Part shown: positions 19,652-29,060 of the stretch, piece by piece
Layout: each line of letters opens with the position of its first letter
Position numbering within the stretch: the stretch's first letter is position 1
Assembly (NCBI RefSeq): GCF_900327775.1
Contig: NZ_OUMZ01000007.1
Span: 1,537,606-1,601,605 of the forward strand
Direction of reading: 5' to 3'
DNA from: Roseovarius sp. EL26
GTDB taxonomy: Bacteria; Pseudomonadota; Alphaproteobacteria; Rhodobacterales; Rhodobacteraceae
Length of the DNA stretch: 64,000 nucleotides
Notes under the pieces: generated by a model
Database searches by the model: none
Told to the model about the DNA's origin: nothing
What the model saw: only the letters and a program-made list of their open reading frames with translations
Translations under genes and position numbers: made by a program

Positions 19652-20380
19652 ATGACACGCACAATCCTCAAAGTGAGCGGAAAAGACGCCCATGCGTTCC
19701 TGCAGGGTTTGGTGACCAATGACGTCGACAAGCTAAAACAAGGGCTGGTATACGCCGCCCTGCTGACGCCGCAAGGCAAGTATCTGGCTGATTTTCTCAT
19801 GTACCAGCGCGACGATGGTATTTTTCTGGACGCGGATAGCGCGCTTGCCCCGTCCCTGATGCAGCGGCTGACCATGTACCGCCTGCGTGCTGATGTGCAG
19901 ATCAGCGAGACTGAGCTGACTGTGCGGCGCGGAACGGGCCCTGCGCCCGAAGGTGCCCTGCCCGACCCACGACACGCGGAATTGGGTTGGCGGTTATATG
20001 GCACACAAAGTGGTGATGACGGCACCGATTGGGATGCGATCCGCGTAGCACATTGCATCCCCGATACCGGGATCGAGCTAACACCCGACAGCTATATCCT
20101 TGAATCCGGTTTTGAACGCCTGAACGGGGTCGATTTCAAAAAAGGCTGCTATGTCGGCCAAGAAGTCACCGCGCGCATGAAACACAAGACCGAGTTGCGC
20201 AAAGGATTGGCTACGATTCGGATTACTGGCACAGCTCCGACTGGAACCGATGTTATCGCTTCGGGTAAAACCATCGGTACTTTGTTTACGCAATCTGGTG
20301 ATCAGGCCATCGCTTACCTGCGATTTGATCGCGTCAACGACAACATGCAGGCTGGTGACGCCACGTTACACAAGGCCTGA
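19652..20380 (+). CDS. ygfZ: YgfZ/GcvT-domain folate-binding protein
   Basis: 242 residues from the ATG at 19652, with GGGAGAGG directly upstream. The family signature KGCYVGQE (164-171) holds the conserved Cys. YgfZ is a tetrahydrofolate-dependent helper of Fe-S cluster assembly or repair, cytoplasmic. The N-terminus shows the GcvT-like FLQGLVTNDV. Transcribed alone; its end faces the terminator of efp. Confidence 0.9.
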   Translation: MTRTILKVSGKDAHAFLQGLVTNDVDKLKQGLVYAALLTPQGKYLADFLMYQRDDGIFLDADSALAPSLMQRLTMYRLRADVQISETELTVRRGTGPAPEGALPDPRHAELGWRLYGTQSGDDGTDWDAIRVAHCIPDTGIELTPDSYILESGFERLNGVDFKKGCYVGQEVTARMKHKTELRKGLATIRITGTAPTGTDVIASGKTIGTLFTQSGDQAIAYLRFDRVNDNMQAGDATLHKA

Positions 20381-20387
20381 CTGGACA

Positions 20388-20412
20388 TAAAAAAAGGGGG
20401 CCGAAGCCCCCT
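20388..20412 (-). terminator. terminator of efp
   Basis: A 7-bp hairpin, AGGGGGC, loop CGAA, GCCCCCT at 20395-20412. On the minus strand it is followed by a T run (A run 20389-20395 on plus). It lies 22 bp beyond the efp stop and close to the ygfZ stop, so it may serve both. Confidence 0.88.
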
Positions 20413-20434
20413 GAATTCAATACTGAAGCATGCC

Positions 20435-20998
20435 TTACGCCCGCTCGGAATATTCCATCGACTCTGTGTTGACGATGATGTCTTCGTCCTGACCGACAAA
20501 TGGCGGCACCATAACCTTGACGCCGTTATCAAGAATGGCCGGCTTAAAGCTGTTGGCAGCAGTCTGGCCTTTGACGACCGGCTCAGTTTCGGCAATACGG
20601 CAGGTTACCTTTTGCGGCAAGGTCGCATTCAGCGCTTCGTTGTCGTGGAATTCTACCAAAATGGTCATTCCATCTTGCAAAAACGGACGGCGATCCCCCA
20701 ACAGTTCCGATGGCAACTGAACCTGTTCATAGGTCTCAGAGTCCATAAAAATAAGCATTCCGTCATCTTCATAGAGGAATTGCTGATCTTTTTGTTCCAA
20801 CCGCACACGTTCGACTTTATCGGCACTGCGAAAGCGCTCGTTCAGTTTCGATCCGTTGCGCAGATTGCGCATTTCAACCTGAGCAAAGGCCCCACCCTTA
20901 CCAGGTTTGACGTGATCGACCTTTACCGCGCTCCATAATCCGCCGTTATGTTCAAGAACATTACCCGGGCGGATTTCATTTCCGTTGATCTTTGGCAT
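20435..20998 (-). CDS. efp: translation elongation factor P
   Basis: 187 residues, standard EF-P length with its three beta-barrel domains. It relieves ribosome stalling at polyproline stretches. The modified residue is Lys34 in KPGKGGAF, which suits the lysylated (EpmA-type) class rather than the arginine-rhamnosylated class. The C-terminal [16 protein letters not shown] is the family signature. It is an isolated gene with its own terminator. Confidence 0.96.
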   Translation of the reverse strand: MPKINGNEIRPGNVLEHNGGLWSAVKVDHVKPGKGGAFAQVEMRNLRNGSKLNERFRSADKVERVRLEQKDQQFLYEDDGMLIFMDSETYEQVQLPSELLGDRRPFLQDGMTILVEFHDNEALNATLPQKVTCRIAETEPVVKGQTAANSFKPAILDNGVKVMVPPFVGQDEDIIVNTESMEYSERA

Positions 20999-21224
20999 AG
21001 TGGAAAAACCCTACAAAAACTTGATCCGATTTGAACCAACCCTATATATCGCTATGCAATGGCAAGCAAGACGACGACGGATTATGATGCAACTGCAGAA
21101 ACTCATGCGGCACGTGCATGGAAGCTATGCATTAAAAGCCTATCCGAATCGATAAAACTTCGTCATAACCACCTGAACGCCCAAAACACACAGAAACGCA
21201 AGAGCAATAAGACAAGGACGAACC

Positions 21225-21545
21225 ATGAAGGATTTCGTTGACGGCACGGCTTTCAATGCTGAACAGGGTAATCGTGCGCGTAAACTATTCGCAGCCGTCG
21301 TACTGGCTGCACTCGATGATGCCATTTCTGATGACAAGAAATATGGCAATGGACCCGAACAAATCGCCCGTTGGGCGCGGTCTCGTGATGGCCGCGAAGT
21401 GTTGAGCTGTGCTGGCATTGACCCCAATGAGCGTGTGGTGTCCGGCCTGATGGACTTCGTCTCGAAAGGCGTGCGCACATCTGTCGCCCTGTCACGCGAA
21501 GAAAGCGAACGCCGCAATGCGGCAGCGCAGGCCGAAGCGGCCTGA
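21225..21545 (+). CDS. DUF6280-like small conserved protein
   Basis: 106 residues, soluble, rich in Ala and charged residues, without signal peptide or Cys pairs. Start MKDFVDGTAFNAEQGNRARKL and the AALDDAI stretch match a small protein widely conserved in Rhodobacteraceae and annotated DUF6280 (from memory). Function unknown. Well-expressed features: a strong downstream terminator and GC-rich codon use. Confidence 0.78.
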   Translation: MKDFVDGTAFNAEQGNRARKLFAAVVLAALDDAISDDKKYGNGPEQIARWARSRDGREVLSCAGIDPNERVVSGLMDFVSKGVRTSVALSREESERRNAAAQAEAA

Positions 21546-21574
21546 TCGCACTCGACTGAATGAAAATTGACCTC

Positions 21575-21600
21575 GCCCTGCCTTCTGGCAGGGCTTTTTC
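21575..21600 (+). terminator. terminator of the DUF6280-like gene
   Basis: An 8-bp stem GCCCTGCC, loop TTCT, GGCAGGGC, followed by TTTTTC, 29 bp after the stop codon. Confidence 0.92.
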
Positions 21601-21628
21601 ATTTTAACAACCTGTCGTCAGAGACGAG

Positions 21629-22210
21629 CTATGTCGCGCCCGAAAAGATATAAGCCCACATCACCAATGGCATAACCTGTGTCATCGCCAAGACCGCGAC
21701 CAGTGATCGTGATCTTGCGCTCTGAAAGCGATAAAACAACACAACACACAGCATCAGAGAAACACCAATTTCCAGCATACTGATCACCCCACCAAAATGA
21801 TCGGGGTCCCAATAGCTGAGCGGGCTCTCAAACACCCAGTCAGAGACCGGCCAGAAATGCGCCCGTGCATCATCATGGTGTAGCGGAAAGTCAAACGCGA
21901 GATGTAGCAAGGCCGAGGCCGTAAAAACCATCGCGTTCTTCGCCCCCAGATATGCGCTTAATCCAAAGGCGAGACCCCATAGGATAAACGAATTATCGAT
22001 AGCAAAGACCTGCTGCCAAGCAGGGGAAAAATACAAAACATCAAACACATGCTGCGGGCTATACCCAAAAACAAAGAGCGCTGTGAAAGACATCAGATAG
22101 AGCGACAGGTCCGGGGTCAGTGCCCCAGCGACGGCGGCCAGTGTGCGACCACGATCGTAGGGGCGTGCAAAGGCGGCAGTCGCAAAAATCAAATGCGCGG
22201 GCGTATTCAT
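21629..22210 (-). CDS. integral membrane protein, DUF457/YdjM-like
   Basis: 193 residues from the ATG at 22210, with GGAGAAAGAG upstream. Four to five membrane helices. Conserved acid/His residues appear as [22 protein letters not shown] and [19 protein letters not shown], the pattern of the membrane-bound metal-dependent hydrolase-like family (DUF457). The activity is unproven even for the family. Divergent from cobQ with about 56 bp between starts. Confidence 0.68.
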   Translation of the reverse strand: MNTPAHLIFATAAFARPYDRGRTLAAVAGALTPDLSLYLMSFTALFVFGYSPQHVFDVLYFSPAWQQVFAIDNSFILWGLAFGLSAYLGAKNAMVFTASALLHLAFDFPLHHDDARAHFWPVSDWVFESPLSYWDPDHFGGVISMLEIGVSLMLCVVLFYRFQSARSRSLVAVLAMTQVMPLVMWAYIFSGAT

Positions 22211-22266
22211 CTCTTTCTCCGGCACCCTCATGTGCTATCAGGATTCAAGCAAACACAGAGCAGCCA

Positions 22267-23727
22267 ATGACACAAGCAATCATGATACAGGGCGCCGGTT
22301 CAAACGTTGGAAAATCCATGGTCGTCGCCGGCATTGCGCGGGCCTTTCATAACCGTGGATTGTCAGTTGCACCGTTTAAGCCGCAAAACATGTCGAACAA
22401 TGCCGCCGTAACCATCGATGGAGGTGAAATCGGCCGCGCTCAGGCTTTGCAGGCGATGGCTTGCAAACGCGATGCTCATACAGACATGAACCCCGTGCTG
22501 CTCAAACCCGAAACCGACACGGGTGCGCAAGTCATCTTACAGGGCCAACGATATGACACGCTCCGCGCTCGTGACTATGCAAAGGCCAAGCCACAACTGA
22601 TGCAAGCAGTTTTGCAAAGCTTTCACCGCTTGGCAAAAACTGCAGATCTTATTGTGGTAGAGGGCGCAGGGAGCCCCGCAGAAATTAACCTGCGCAAGGG
22701 TGATATTGCAAACATGGGATTTGCCGAGGCCGCGAATGTGCCCGTCATCCTGTTGGGGGATATCGATCGAGGCGGAGTGATTGCGCAGCTGGTCGGCACG
22801 CAGGCCATTTTACCCAAAGACGACGCAGATCGGATCAAAGGCTTTGGCATCAATAAGTTTCGTGGTGACGTCTCCCTGTTTGATGAGGGATTAACCGAAA
22901 TCACTAAACGTACTGATTGGCCATCTCTTGGCGTGCTGCCATGGTTCGATCAAGCTTGGCGCCTGCCCGCCGAGGACGTCATGGACATTGCTAGCACCAA
23001 GGGTGGTGCGTTCAAGATTGCCGTTCCACGTTTGAATAGGATCGCAAATTTCGATGACCTTGATCCGCTGAGTTCAGAACCGAATGTGAGCGTAGATATC
23101 ATTGAACCCGGTCGCCCCCTGCCCGGTGATGCTGATCTGGTGCTGATCCCCGGTAGTAAATCCACCATCGCCGATCTGGCACATTTCCGCGCCCAAGGTT
23201 GGGATGTTGATCTGCATGCCCATATCCGTCGCGGAGGGCATGTTCTCGGTATCTGTGGAGGCTATCAGATGCTGGGACAGGAAATTTCTGACCCCAAAGG
23301 GATCGAAGGCCCGGCCTGTACTGTCACAGGGTTGGGCCATTTGGCTATCAAGACGATTATGGTACCGCATAAGCATCTATCCTTAACGCAAGCCTATTAC
23401 CGCACAACCGGAGACCGAGTCGAAGGTTATGAAATTCACATCGGAGAAACCGATGGCCCGGATTGCGCGCGTGCTTGGCTGGACCTACCTGACAGGGCCG
23501 AGGGGGCGGCCTCGGAAAATGGGCGCGTCAAAGGCTGTTACCTGCATGGGCTGTTCGCTTCAGATCAGTTTCGCGCAACTTATTTGACAGAGTTGGGCAC
23601 AAGCTCAGATCTGGCGTTTTCTGATACAGTTGATGCCACGCTTGATGCGTTGGCCGCTCATGTAGAAGCTCATCTGGATCTTGATTTATTGTGGCAACTC
23701 TCTGGCCATACTAGAGAAATTCGTTAG
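22267..23727 (+). CDS. cobQ: cobyric acid synthase
   Basis: 486 residues from the ATG at 22267; the frame upstream of it overlaps the divergent gene. CobQ amidates the b, d, e and g side chains of adenosylcobyrinic acid a,c-diamide, using glutamine and ATP, in B12 synthesis. The N-terminal nucleotide-binding domain has GAGSNVGKS (9-17) and [10 protein letters not shown]. The C-terminal glutaminase domain has the nucleophile Cys330 in GICGGYQ and a later LHGLF His. It shows the organism makes B12, which bears on the cobalamin riboswitch at 41.8 kb. No other cob genes are nearby. Confidence 0.95.
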   Translation: MTQAIMIQGAGSNVGKSMVVAGIARAFHNRGLSVAPFKPQNMSNNAAVTIDGGEIGRAQALQAMACKRDAHTDMNPVLLKPETDTGAQVILQGQRYDTLRARDYAKAKPQLMQAVLQSFHRLAKTADLIVVEGAGSPAEINLRKGDIANMGFAEAANVPVILLGDIDRGGVIAQLVGTQAILPKDDADRIKGFGINKFRGDVSLFDEGLTEITKRTDWPSLGVLPWFDQAWRLPAEDVMDIASTKGGAFKIAVPRLNRIANFDDLDPLSSEPNVSVDIIEPGRPLPGDADLVLIPGSKSTIADLAHFRAQGWDVDLHAHIRRGGHVLGICGGYQMLGQEISDPKGIEGPACTVTGLGHLAIKTIMVPHKHLSLTQAYYRTTGDRVEGYEIHIGETDGPDCARAWLDLPDRAEGAASENGRVKGCYLHGLFASDQFRATYLTELGTSSDLAFSDTVDATLDALAAHVEAHLDLDLLWQLSGHTREIR

Positions 23728-23734
23728 GAAAACC

Positions 23735-24490
23735 TTAGTCCAGACGGTGCGCCAGTAACGCGCGCTGAATTTCCCTGCGAACTAGCTTACGCACATTGCG
23801 GGTAATTCGTTCACCTAATGCGCCTTGCAGTTCCTGCCTAACGATTTCCGTAACAATATCACGCAATGCGGCTTCGTCGATCTTGGCATCTTCCAGCAAC
23901 CAGCTGAATTCGTCAGACTCAGCGTCATCGTCGATCACAGGTTGCTCAAGCGAATCAATAGATTCACCCTTAGATTGAGTCGAGGGTTTGACATCTTCGA
24001 CGATCTCGACATGATCTGCGGCTGCATCAGCGTCCATAACCCATGGCAGGGGTGAAATCAGATTACCTGCGTAGGCGTCTTCACTCGCCCCATCCGGTTC
24101 CCATTCACCTTCTTGCTGAGCGACAACGGCCTCGACCTCGGCGATACGCGCCTCCAATCGACGACCCGTACGAAATTCCTGAATAGGGTTTTTAGAGGGG
24201 TCGTCTGTCGCTGTTCCGTCAACCTCAGAAGTCGTTTCATCGACAGTATTAGCTACTGCCTCAGCATCCAAAAGCTCCCCGTCCAGACCAGGGATTAAGG
24301 CATCATCACCCACTGAAACATCTTCAGGATCGACCCGTTGTGCAGGTGTTAATACCAGTTTGTCGACTTGGGTTTGCTCCTGAACCATATCAGCTGTTTC
24401 AGCCCTGGGCTCTCTTTCCTCAGACGAGACCAAACGGCGAATGGATGACAGGACATCCTCAATTTCGATATTTGTCACTCTGCCGGACAT
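23735..24490 (-). CDS. PopZ-like (DUF2497) protein
   Basis: 251 residues with the PopZ plan. An N-terminal helix (IEDVLSSIRRLVSSEE) resembles EEILASIRRII; a long acidic, probably disordered middle follows (Asp/Glu-rich, about 35-205); the C-terminal helical region LRDIVTEIVRQELQ ... RREIQRALL drives assembly. In Caulobacter, PopZ organises the cell pole and binds partners. The low-complexity middle is unusually variable between species, so function is by analogy. Confidence 0.72.
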   Translation of the reverse strand: MSGRVTNIEIEDVLSSIRRLVSSEEREPRAETADMVQEQTQVDKLVLTPAQRVDPEDVSVGDDALIPGLDGELLDAEAVANTVDETTSEVDGTATDDPSKNPIQEFRTGRRLEARIAEVEAVVAQQEGEWEPDGASEDAYAGNLISPLPWVMDADAAADHVEIVEDVKPSTQSKGESIDSLEQPVIDDDAESDEFSWLLEDAKIDEAALRDIVTEIVRQELQGALGERITRNVRKLVRREIQRALLAHRLD

Positions 24491-24603
24491 ACGCGTTCAC
24501 CATTTCCTCTGCACTTAGTTTAACGCCAAGCGCCCATTTTCACAACAAATTAACAGACTACTTGCACCCAGCTCCACTGCTGGACGCAAGACAGCAGCAG
24601 GCC

Positions 24604-26013
24604 TCAGTCTTTTCCAAGTGCTTCCAGCACCTTGTCCAGCTTCTTGCCTTGCGCACTCAGCGGTACGGGCGCGCCTTTGACCAGATTATAATATGCAGCA
24701 GGATCATATGTCTGAATGTTCAAATTCAGATCATTGGCAGTCAACTGCCCGATCGAAGACAACACGGCATAAGCCGCGATATAAACATCGGTATCCGCCG
24801 AAATCAGATTGGTCCGCGCATCCAGCAATTCTTGTTCTGCATCAAGCACATCCAGCGTGGTTCGGGCACCCAATTTGGCCTCTTCCTGTACCCCGTCGAA
24901 CGCAACCTGCGCCGCCCTAACCTGTTCGCGGCTGGACCGGCGCGACGCCTGTGCAGCATCCAAGATAGCATAAGCATTGCCAACGGTCCGCTTTACAGTA
25001 TGGCGCACCTCATGCAGGTTGCCACGCTCAGCATCTCGTCTAGCCTGTGCCTGTCGTTTTTGTGAACTCAGCAATCCGCCCCGATAGATTGGCCCAGTGA
25101 CACGCACGCCAAAGCTTCCATTGTGGGTATAATCGTTGCCATCGAACTCTTCAGTCCCACCAAGTTGGCCAAACAGATTAACATCCGGACGCATCGCCGC
25201 CTCAGCCGCCAGCAAGGTCAGGTCAGCCGACGCCACCTGATGACGCACCTGAAGCATATCTGGATGAGAGCGCACTGCGATCAGTTTGGCAGCCTCAACA
25301 TCCCCAGACAGTTTAGGCAATTGGGTGGGTTGCTTTAGATTATTCGGGGCACGCCCGACAGCTGCGCGGAATTCTTCAACAGCTTGAATATAATCCCCAT
25401 TCGCCGTCGACAATCCACTTTGCGCTTCGGCCAAGCGGGCCTCGGCTTGCGCCACATCTGTGCGGGTAACTTCGCCCACTTCGAAACGATCACGCGCAGC
25501 TCTCAGTTCTTCTTGCAGCAAACGAACGTTATTTTGACGCACCGAGACGAACTGACCATTTCGCAACACATTCATATAACTCTGAATGGCCCGAAACAGC
25601 ACTTGTTGTTCAACACTTCGCAAGGCTTGGCGCGTCGCCAAAACCGCCTCTTTTGCGGATTCAACGCGTAATGGCGTTTCCCCAAAATCATAAAGCAGAA
25701 GGTCAAGCTGGATGCCAAAGTTCACATTGGTCGCCCCCAGATCCCTGCGCAAAGAGCTGGTTTCACTTTCCCCAAATGAGCGTGTGATATCAGTTGTCCA
25801 ATTGATGATCGGTCGCAATTGCGAAACTATTTGAGCGACATCTTCATCTGCGGCACGCAGCAACGCCCGGTTTTGTTGCAGCAGTCCACTATGCTCGTAA
25901 GCGCTGACCAGCGTGTCAGCTAAGTTCTCGGCCTTCGCTGAAACTGTAGACACTGCCAACACTGCGGCTGTTAGCAAACTATTTCGAAACGGTCGGAAGG
26001 CGATGGTTTTCAT
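24604..26013 (-). CDS. tolC: TolC-family outer membrane channel
   Basis: 469 residues with a signal peptide (LLTAAVLAVSTVSAKA). The two OEP repeats show the typical long coiled-coil helices: RDRFEVGEVTRTDVAQAEARLAEAQ in the first half and EAKLGARTTLDVLDAEQELLDAR in the second. It forms the outer-membrane exit duct for type I secretion or RND efflux. No inner-membrane partners are adjacent. 29 bp downstream of the Pcm-like gene on the same strand, likely co-transcribed. Confidence 0.9.
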   Translation of the reverse strand: MKTIAFRPFRNSLLTAAVLAVSTVSAKAENLADTLVSAYEHSGLLQQNRALLRAADEDVAQIVSQLRPIINWTTDITRSFGESETSSLRRDLGATNVNFGIQLDLLLYDFGETPLRVESAKEAVLATRQALRSVEQQVLFRAIQSYMNVLRNGQFVSVRQNNVRLLQEELRAARDRFEVGEVTRTDVAQAEARLAEAQSGLSTANGDYIQAVEEFRAAVGRAPNNLKQPTQLPKLSGDVEAAKLIAVRSHPDMLQVRHQVASADLTLLAAEAAMRPDVNLFGQLGGTEEFDGNDYTHNGSFGVRVTGPIYRGGLLSSQKRQAQARRDAERGNLHEVRHTVKRTVGNAYAILDAAQASRRSSREQVRAAQVAFDGVQEEAKLGARTTLDVLDAEQELLDARTNLISADTDVYIAAYAVLSSIGQLTANDLNLNIQTYDPAAYYNLVKGAPVPLSAQGKKLDKVLEALGKD

Positions 26014-26042
26014 GTGAACCCCTATTATGCTACGTTCCTGCT

Positions 26043-26696
26043 CTAGAACGAAAAAGTTTCTTCTTGTTCAAATCCTGGCAGAACTGGCGCACCCGCATTA
26101 AATGCAAAACGCCAATTCACTTGCCCGTCGATCTTATACCCGATCCGTACAACGCCCAAGGCCCCTTCGGCAAAAAGACAGGCAATGCGCCCACCGTCCT
26201 TGATCTGATCCAAAAGAGTCGTGGGCAAATGTTCAACCGCACCTTCGATTACAGCAACATCATATGGGCCGTGCTCCGTCGCACCGGCCAAAAGCGATCC
26301 TTGGTGTAAAATAACATTATCCGCTCCAATCTCAGACAACGCAGCCTGAGCATCCTCCAGCACGGACTCGTCCTCGTCCACAGCAATCACTGCTTCGGCC
26401 ATCCGTGCAATCAATGCCGAAAAATACCCATAGGCACAGCCTATATCTAAAACCAGCTCATCGTCGCGAATGTCTAGCACATCCAACATTTTCGCGATCG
26501 TTCGCGGGTCCAAAATTACCCGTCCAGGCGCAATCTCGATATTGTCACCGACATAAGCTGCTTCGATCTTATCAGCAGGCACAAACGTTTCCCGGGGCAC
26601 CGATAGCATCGCATCAATTATCGGAAACTTGGTCACATCCGATGGGCGGATCTGCGTATCGACCATAAAGGTGCGACGGGTGGCAAAGTCAGTCAT
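26043..26696 (-). CDS. protein-L-isoaspartate O-methyltransferase family protein
   Basis: 217 residues. The SAM-binding motif I is VLDIGCAYGYFSA, with VIAVDEDESVLEDA as motif II. N-terminal FMVDTQIRPSDV is the signature of the alphaproteobacterial Pcm-like group that sits next to tolC. Repair of isoaspartyl residues is the family role, but this subgroup often lacks proof of it. Apparently first gene of a two-gene unit with the TolC-like gene. Confidence 0.85.
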   Translation of the reverse strand: MTDFATRRTFMVDTQIRPSDVTKFPIIDAMLSVPRETFVPADKIEAAYVGDNIEIAPGRVILDPRTIAKMLDVLDIRDDELVLDIGCAYGYFSALIARMAEAVIAVDEDESVLEDAQAALSEIGADNVILHQGSLLAGATEHGPYDVAVIEGAVEHLPTTLLDQIKDGGRIACLFAEGALGVVRIGYKIDGQVNWRFAFNAGAPVLPGFEQEETFSF

Positions 26697-26840
26697 TCAT
26701 TCAGCCTTGGGACAGAAATACTTCAACTATGAGTTTTGACACATTCGCCAATGCTCGACAATGCCAAGAACTCGGAATTGAGACACACAGCCCCTTGCAC
26801 CACATTCTGCAATCCGCTAATGCGGTGAAACCACACGGCT

Positions 26841-26914
26841 GGCGAGTTGGCGGAGTGGTGACGCAGCGGATTGCAAATCCGTGTACACCGGTTCGATTCC
26901 GGTACTCGCCTCCA
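26841..26914 (+). tRNA. tRNA-Cys (GCA), hosting an integrated element
   Basis: A full cloverleaf: acceptor GGCGAGT/ACTCGCC, anticodon stem GCGGA/TCCGT with loop TTGCAAA (anticodon GCA), T arm ACCGG-TTCGATT-CCGGT and encoded CCA at 26912-26914. The sequence from the anticodon loop onward is repeated in altered form at 32965-33008, marking this gene as the attachment site of the island that follows. Confidence 0.97.
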
Positions 26915-26962
26915 TTTACTTTCAATAACTTAGCAGCACATGACGCAGACCGGCACCGCCGT

Positions 26963-26985
26963 GTCTAAACATTTGTCTAAACATT
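26963..26985. promoter_or_regulatory. candidate integrase arm-type sites, left end
   Basis: Two direct copies of GTCTAAACATT at 26963-26973 and 26975-26985 (12-bp step), about 90 bp inside the left attachment core. The same motif recurs inside the right end. Direct repeats of this kind inside both ends are what the N-terminal arm-binding domain of lambda-type integrases uses. Inference from position and repetition. Confidence 0.5.
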
Positions 26986-27054
26986 CTGTTTTTGTTCTGT
27001 TCCCGAACGGCCCTCTGATAGCCCTGCAATCCGACTTAGAAGACCCAGAATCTG

Positions 27055-27237
27055 TCAGTCTTCAACATTGCCAAGAGCGAGCAAAAGCGGGATCGCAAAC
27101 AACGGAGTGCCAGCGAGAGAAATCAGCACCCAGACGATCGCACTGCGACCGCGAGTAATCGCCATGCCCCATGGCAGAAAAATGTAGAGCCAGAGAACAA
27201 ACACAAGAACGACGAGGGCGAACAGGAATTCAATCAT
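27055..27237 (-). CDS. small two-helix membrane protein
   Basis: 60 residues: two hydrophobic helices (FLFALVVLVFVLWLYIFLPW and AIVWVLISLAGTPLFAIPLLLAL) separated by a short polar loop, negatively charged C-terminus (NVED). A GGA-containing site lies 8 nt before the ATG at 27237. No family recognised. It is the first island gene after the tRNA and lies 51 bp beyond the integrase stop on the same strand. It could be a superinfection-type or immunity membrane peptide, but nothing proves it. Confidence 0.5.
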   Translation of the reverse strand: MIEFLFALVVLVFVLWLYIFLPWGMAITRGRSAIVWVLISLAGTPLFAIPLLLALGNVED

Positions 27238-27288
27238 GTATTTTCCAAATAAAAAACGCGGCCAAAACTATTCGCCACAAAAATCTGA

Positions 27289-28293
27289 CTAGCGGCCCTG
27301 TTCCTTCCGCATTCGCTGCGCCTTCACGGCTCTAATCCGTTGGCGCACTTTCTTCGTGTAGTGTTGCACCATTGCCGGGCTTTGCCCCGTTACCGATGCT
27401 ACCAAATCGTCGCCACAACCCGCTTCGACAAGCTCACATGCAGCGTTGTAGCGCCAGCTATGGATGTCGTAGCGCACCGCGCCAATCTGCTCCCTGACGT
27501 TTCTGACAGCCTGTGAGGCACCGCGATAGGACCAGCGGTTGATACCCCGCTCATTTGTCAGGATGAATACAGAATGGCGACTTGCGGCATCTAACGCTGC
27601 TTGGAGCTCAGGGAGGATCGGAACCCAGAGTTCTTTACCGGTCTTGTTCTGACGAATGACAAAACCGCCCTCCTGAATATCGGACCAGCGCATTTCAAGC
27701 ACATCCCCGATACGTTGCCCCGTGCCGACGCAAAGCTCCATCACAAGCCGTTCCCGCGTCCCCAGTGGGCACGAATCCCGATAAGTTTGCAAAAGCTCGT
27801 GAGGCCACGGTTCCCGCTCCTGCTTTTCCGTTTTTATCTCAGATACCCCCTTGGCCGGGTTGTTGTCCCGCCAACCAAGGTCAACACAATGCTCCATGAC
27901 CACGCGCAAAACGCGCAGGGAGTAATTTGCAAAGTAAGGTTTGCTTGCATTCGCATCGCGAAGCCGGATCACATCCTTGCGCTTCATGTTTGCCGGGTTA
28001 GTATCCGCCATGATCGACAGGAAGAAATCTAAATACTTGTCGTAATCCAGCGCAGTCCGAGGCTTGAGCCGCTTGTACCGGGGCGAGCTACGGTAATTTT
28101 TGATGAGCGCCGAGAAATTGCGCACATTAATCCGCTTTGGTTCCGCTCGACCCGCGAGAATATCCGCGTATTCTTTCCAAAACTCGGGGGTGCTGAATTC
28201 GTTTTGAAACTTGCGGGACGGCCAGCCGCGCCGCTGGAAGTAAATCCCGTTGCGCTGGCGATAGGCATGCTTCGGTAACTCACGCTTTGTCAT
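27289..28293 (-). CDS. int: tyrosine recombinase/integrase
   Basis: 334 residues. A basic N-terminus is followed by a core-binding domain (about 55-150) and the catalytic domain. Active-site residues: Arg194 in GTGQRIGDVL, a Lys in the beta-hairpin NKTGKEL (217/220), HSWR (His278, Arg281) and nucleophile Tyr312 in QHYTK. The usual second His is Gln304 (TGQS), which is tolerated in some members. It integrates and excises the island at tRNA-Cys, whose 3' half is duplicated 4.7 kb away. Its stop points to the adjacent att site, and it overlaps a small upstream ORF by 14 bp. Confidence 0.93.
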   Translation of the reverse strand: MTKRELPKHAYRQRNGIYFQRRGWPSRKFQNEFSTPEFWKEYADILAGRAEPKRINVRNFSALIKNYRSSPRYKRLKPRTALDYDKYLDFFLSIMADTNPANMKRKDVIRLRDANASKPYFANYSLRVLRVVMEHCVDLGWRDNNPAKGVSEIKTEKQEREPWPHELLQTYRDSCPLGTRERLVMELCVGTGQRIGDVLEMRWSDIQEGGFVIRQNKTGKELWVPILPELQAALDAASRHSVFILTNERGINRWSYRGASQAVRNVREQIGAVRYDIHSWRYNAACELVEAGCGDDLVASVTGQSPAMVQHYTKKVRQRIRAVKAQRMRKEQGR

Positions 28294-28453
28294 GACGCAT
28301 TTCTATCCTCTCGAATTCATCCAACTGGTTCATTTCGCTGAATACAATTTCAATCCTACTGCCTTCAACAGTGACACGCCCAACCGTTCGCCCAGCGCGT
28401 TCGAAGGCGCTGAGCAGCCGCAATGCTTTTTCTTCAATCGTAGTGCGTGCCAT
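28280..28453 (-). CDS. 57-residue protein overlapping int (excisionase-like candidate)
   Basis: A frame from ATG at 28453 to TGA at 28280 encodes 57 residues: MARTTIEEKALRLLSAFERA, then GRTVGRVTVEGSRIEIVF and a charged tail. It has a helix followed by two strands. Its last 14 bp overlap the integrase start, so both must be co-translated. Small proteins of this shape (a helix, then VxVEGxRIEIVF) recur directly upstream of alphaproteobacterial integrases from memory; the role as recombination directionality factor or integrase partner is inferred, not shown. Confidence 0.6.
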   Translation of the reverse strand: MARTTIEEKALRLLSAFERAGRTVGRVTVEGSRIEIVFSEMNQLDEFERIEMRHDKA

Positions 28454-28786
28454 CTTCGTCTAACCTTGCAGCGTCTCTGTCCAAGTGCAATCGCGCATCC
28501 TTTCGGCTGAATGTGCGTTTGCGCCCATGCAATCAAACTTGTGCCAAAGGTATTCACCCACTGAATCGCTGACAACAGAAGGAACTCGAAAAACCAAATG
28601 TTTAAGAAGGGGGTGTCACCACGCCCCCAAATGTTCGCGCTACGTTCTCCACGCAACCTACTTCGAAAGATAAAAATGTTCTCGGCTGAAGATAACGCTT
28701 GGCGCAGGCCATTCGGAGGCAATCACGCCAAATGTTACAGTTGGGAGGTGTCATTAAATGTATACAGGAACAAGGTAGTGCGTACA

Positions 28787-28843
28787 GACGGGCGAGCCCG
28801 CGCGCTTACGCGCGCGAGGCATCGCCTATGACTGACGTCCGTC
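28787..28843. other. nested GC-rich hairpin
   Basis: Nested pairing possibilities: GACG (28787) with CGTC (28836 or 28840), GGCGA (28791-28795) with TCGCC (28822-28826), and CGCGCG (28799-28804) with CGCGCG (28809-28814) around the loop CTTA. It looks like a structured RNA or protein-binding DNA rather than chance, but no family is recognised. Confidence 0.4.
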
Positions 28844-28854
28844 AATCCGGCCCG

Positions 28855-28903
28855 CCCCACTCCTCCTCCGATACTTGAAGTCTCCGGAGGAGCGGGGCTT
28901 TGT
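28855..28903 (+). terminator. terminator-like hairpin in the island
   Basis: CCCCACTCCTCC (28855-28866) pairs with GGAGGAGCGGGG (28886-28897) with one A/C mismatch, followed by CTTTGT. The T run is weak, so it could equally be the 3' hairpin of a small RNA starting near 28780. Confidence 0.4.
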
Positions 28904-29060
28904 AATGTGCAAATCAGCAGAACATCGCGAGTTTTATGGCAGGCGACAACGCCCAAGGACGCGACCTGAACAGCGGTTATAGGCTATAGGTAGGTGAGAC
29001 GCCAAAAAGCATCAAGCGGCACCGTAGCCCACCGTCTAAACGCCTCTCCGCTGAAGCCAG

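Noticed and set aside
26940..27158. 72-residue frame next to the tRNA-Cys
   Set aside because: Overlaps the integrase arm-type repeats, has no ribosome-binding site and opposes the small membrane protein with better coding character.
28330..28722. 130-residue minus-strand frame upstream of int
   Set aside because: Overlaps the better-supported 57-residue ORF in another frame; Arg/Cys-rich composition looks non-coding.
28780..28900. retron or CRISPR-type element
   Set aside because: No reverse transcriptase, no Cas genes and no evenly spaced repeats with unique spacers; only isolated hairpins.
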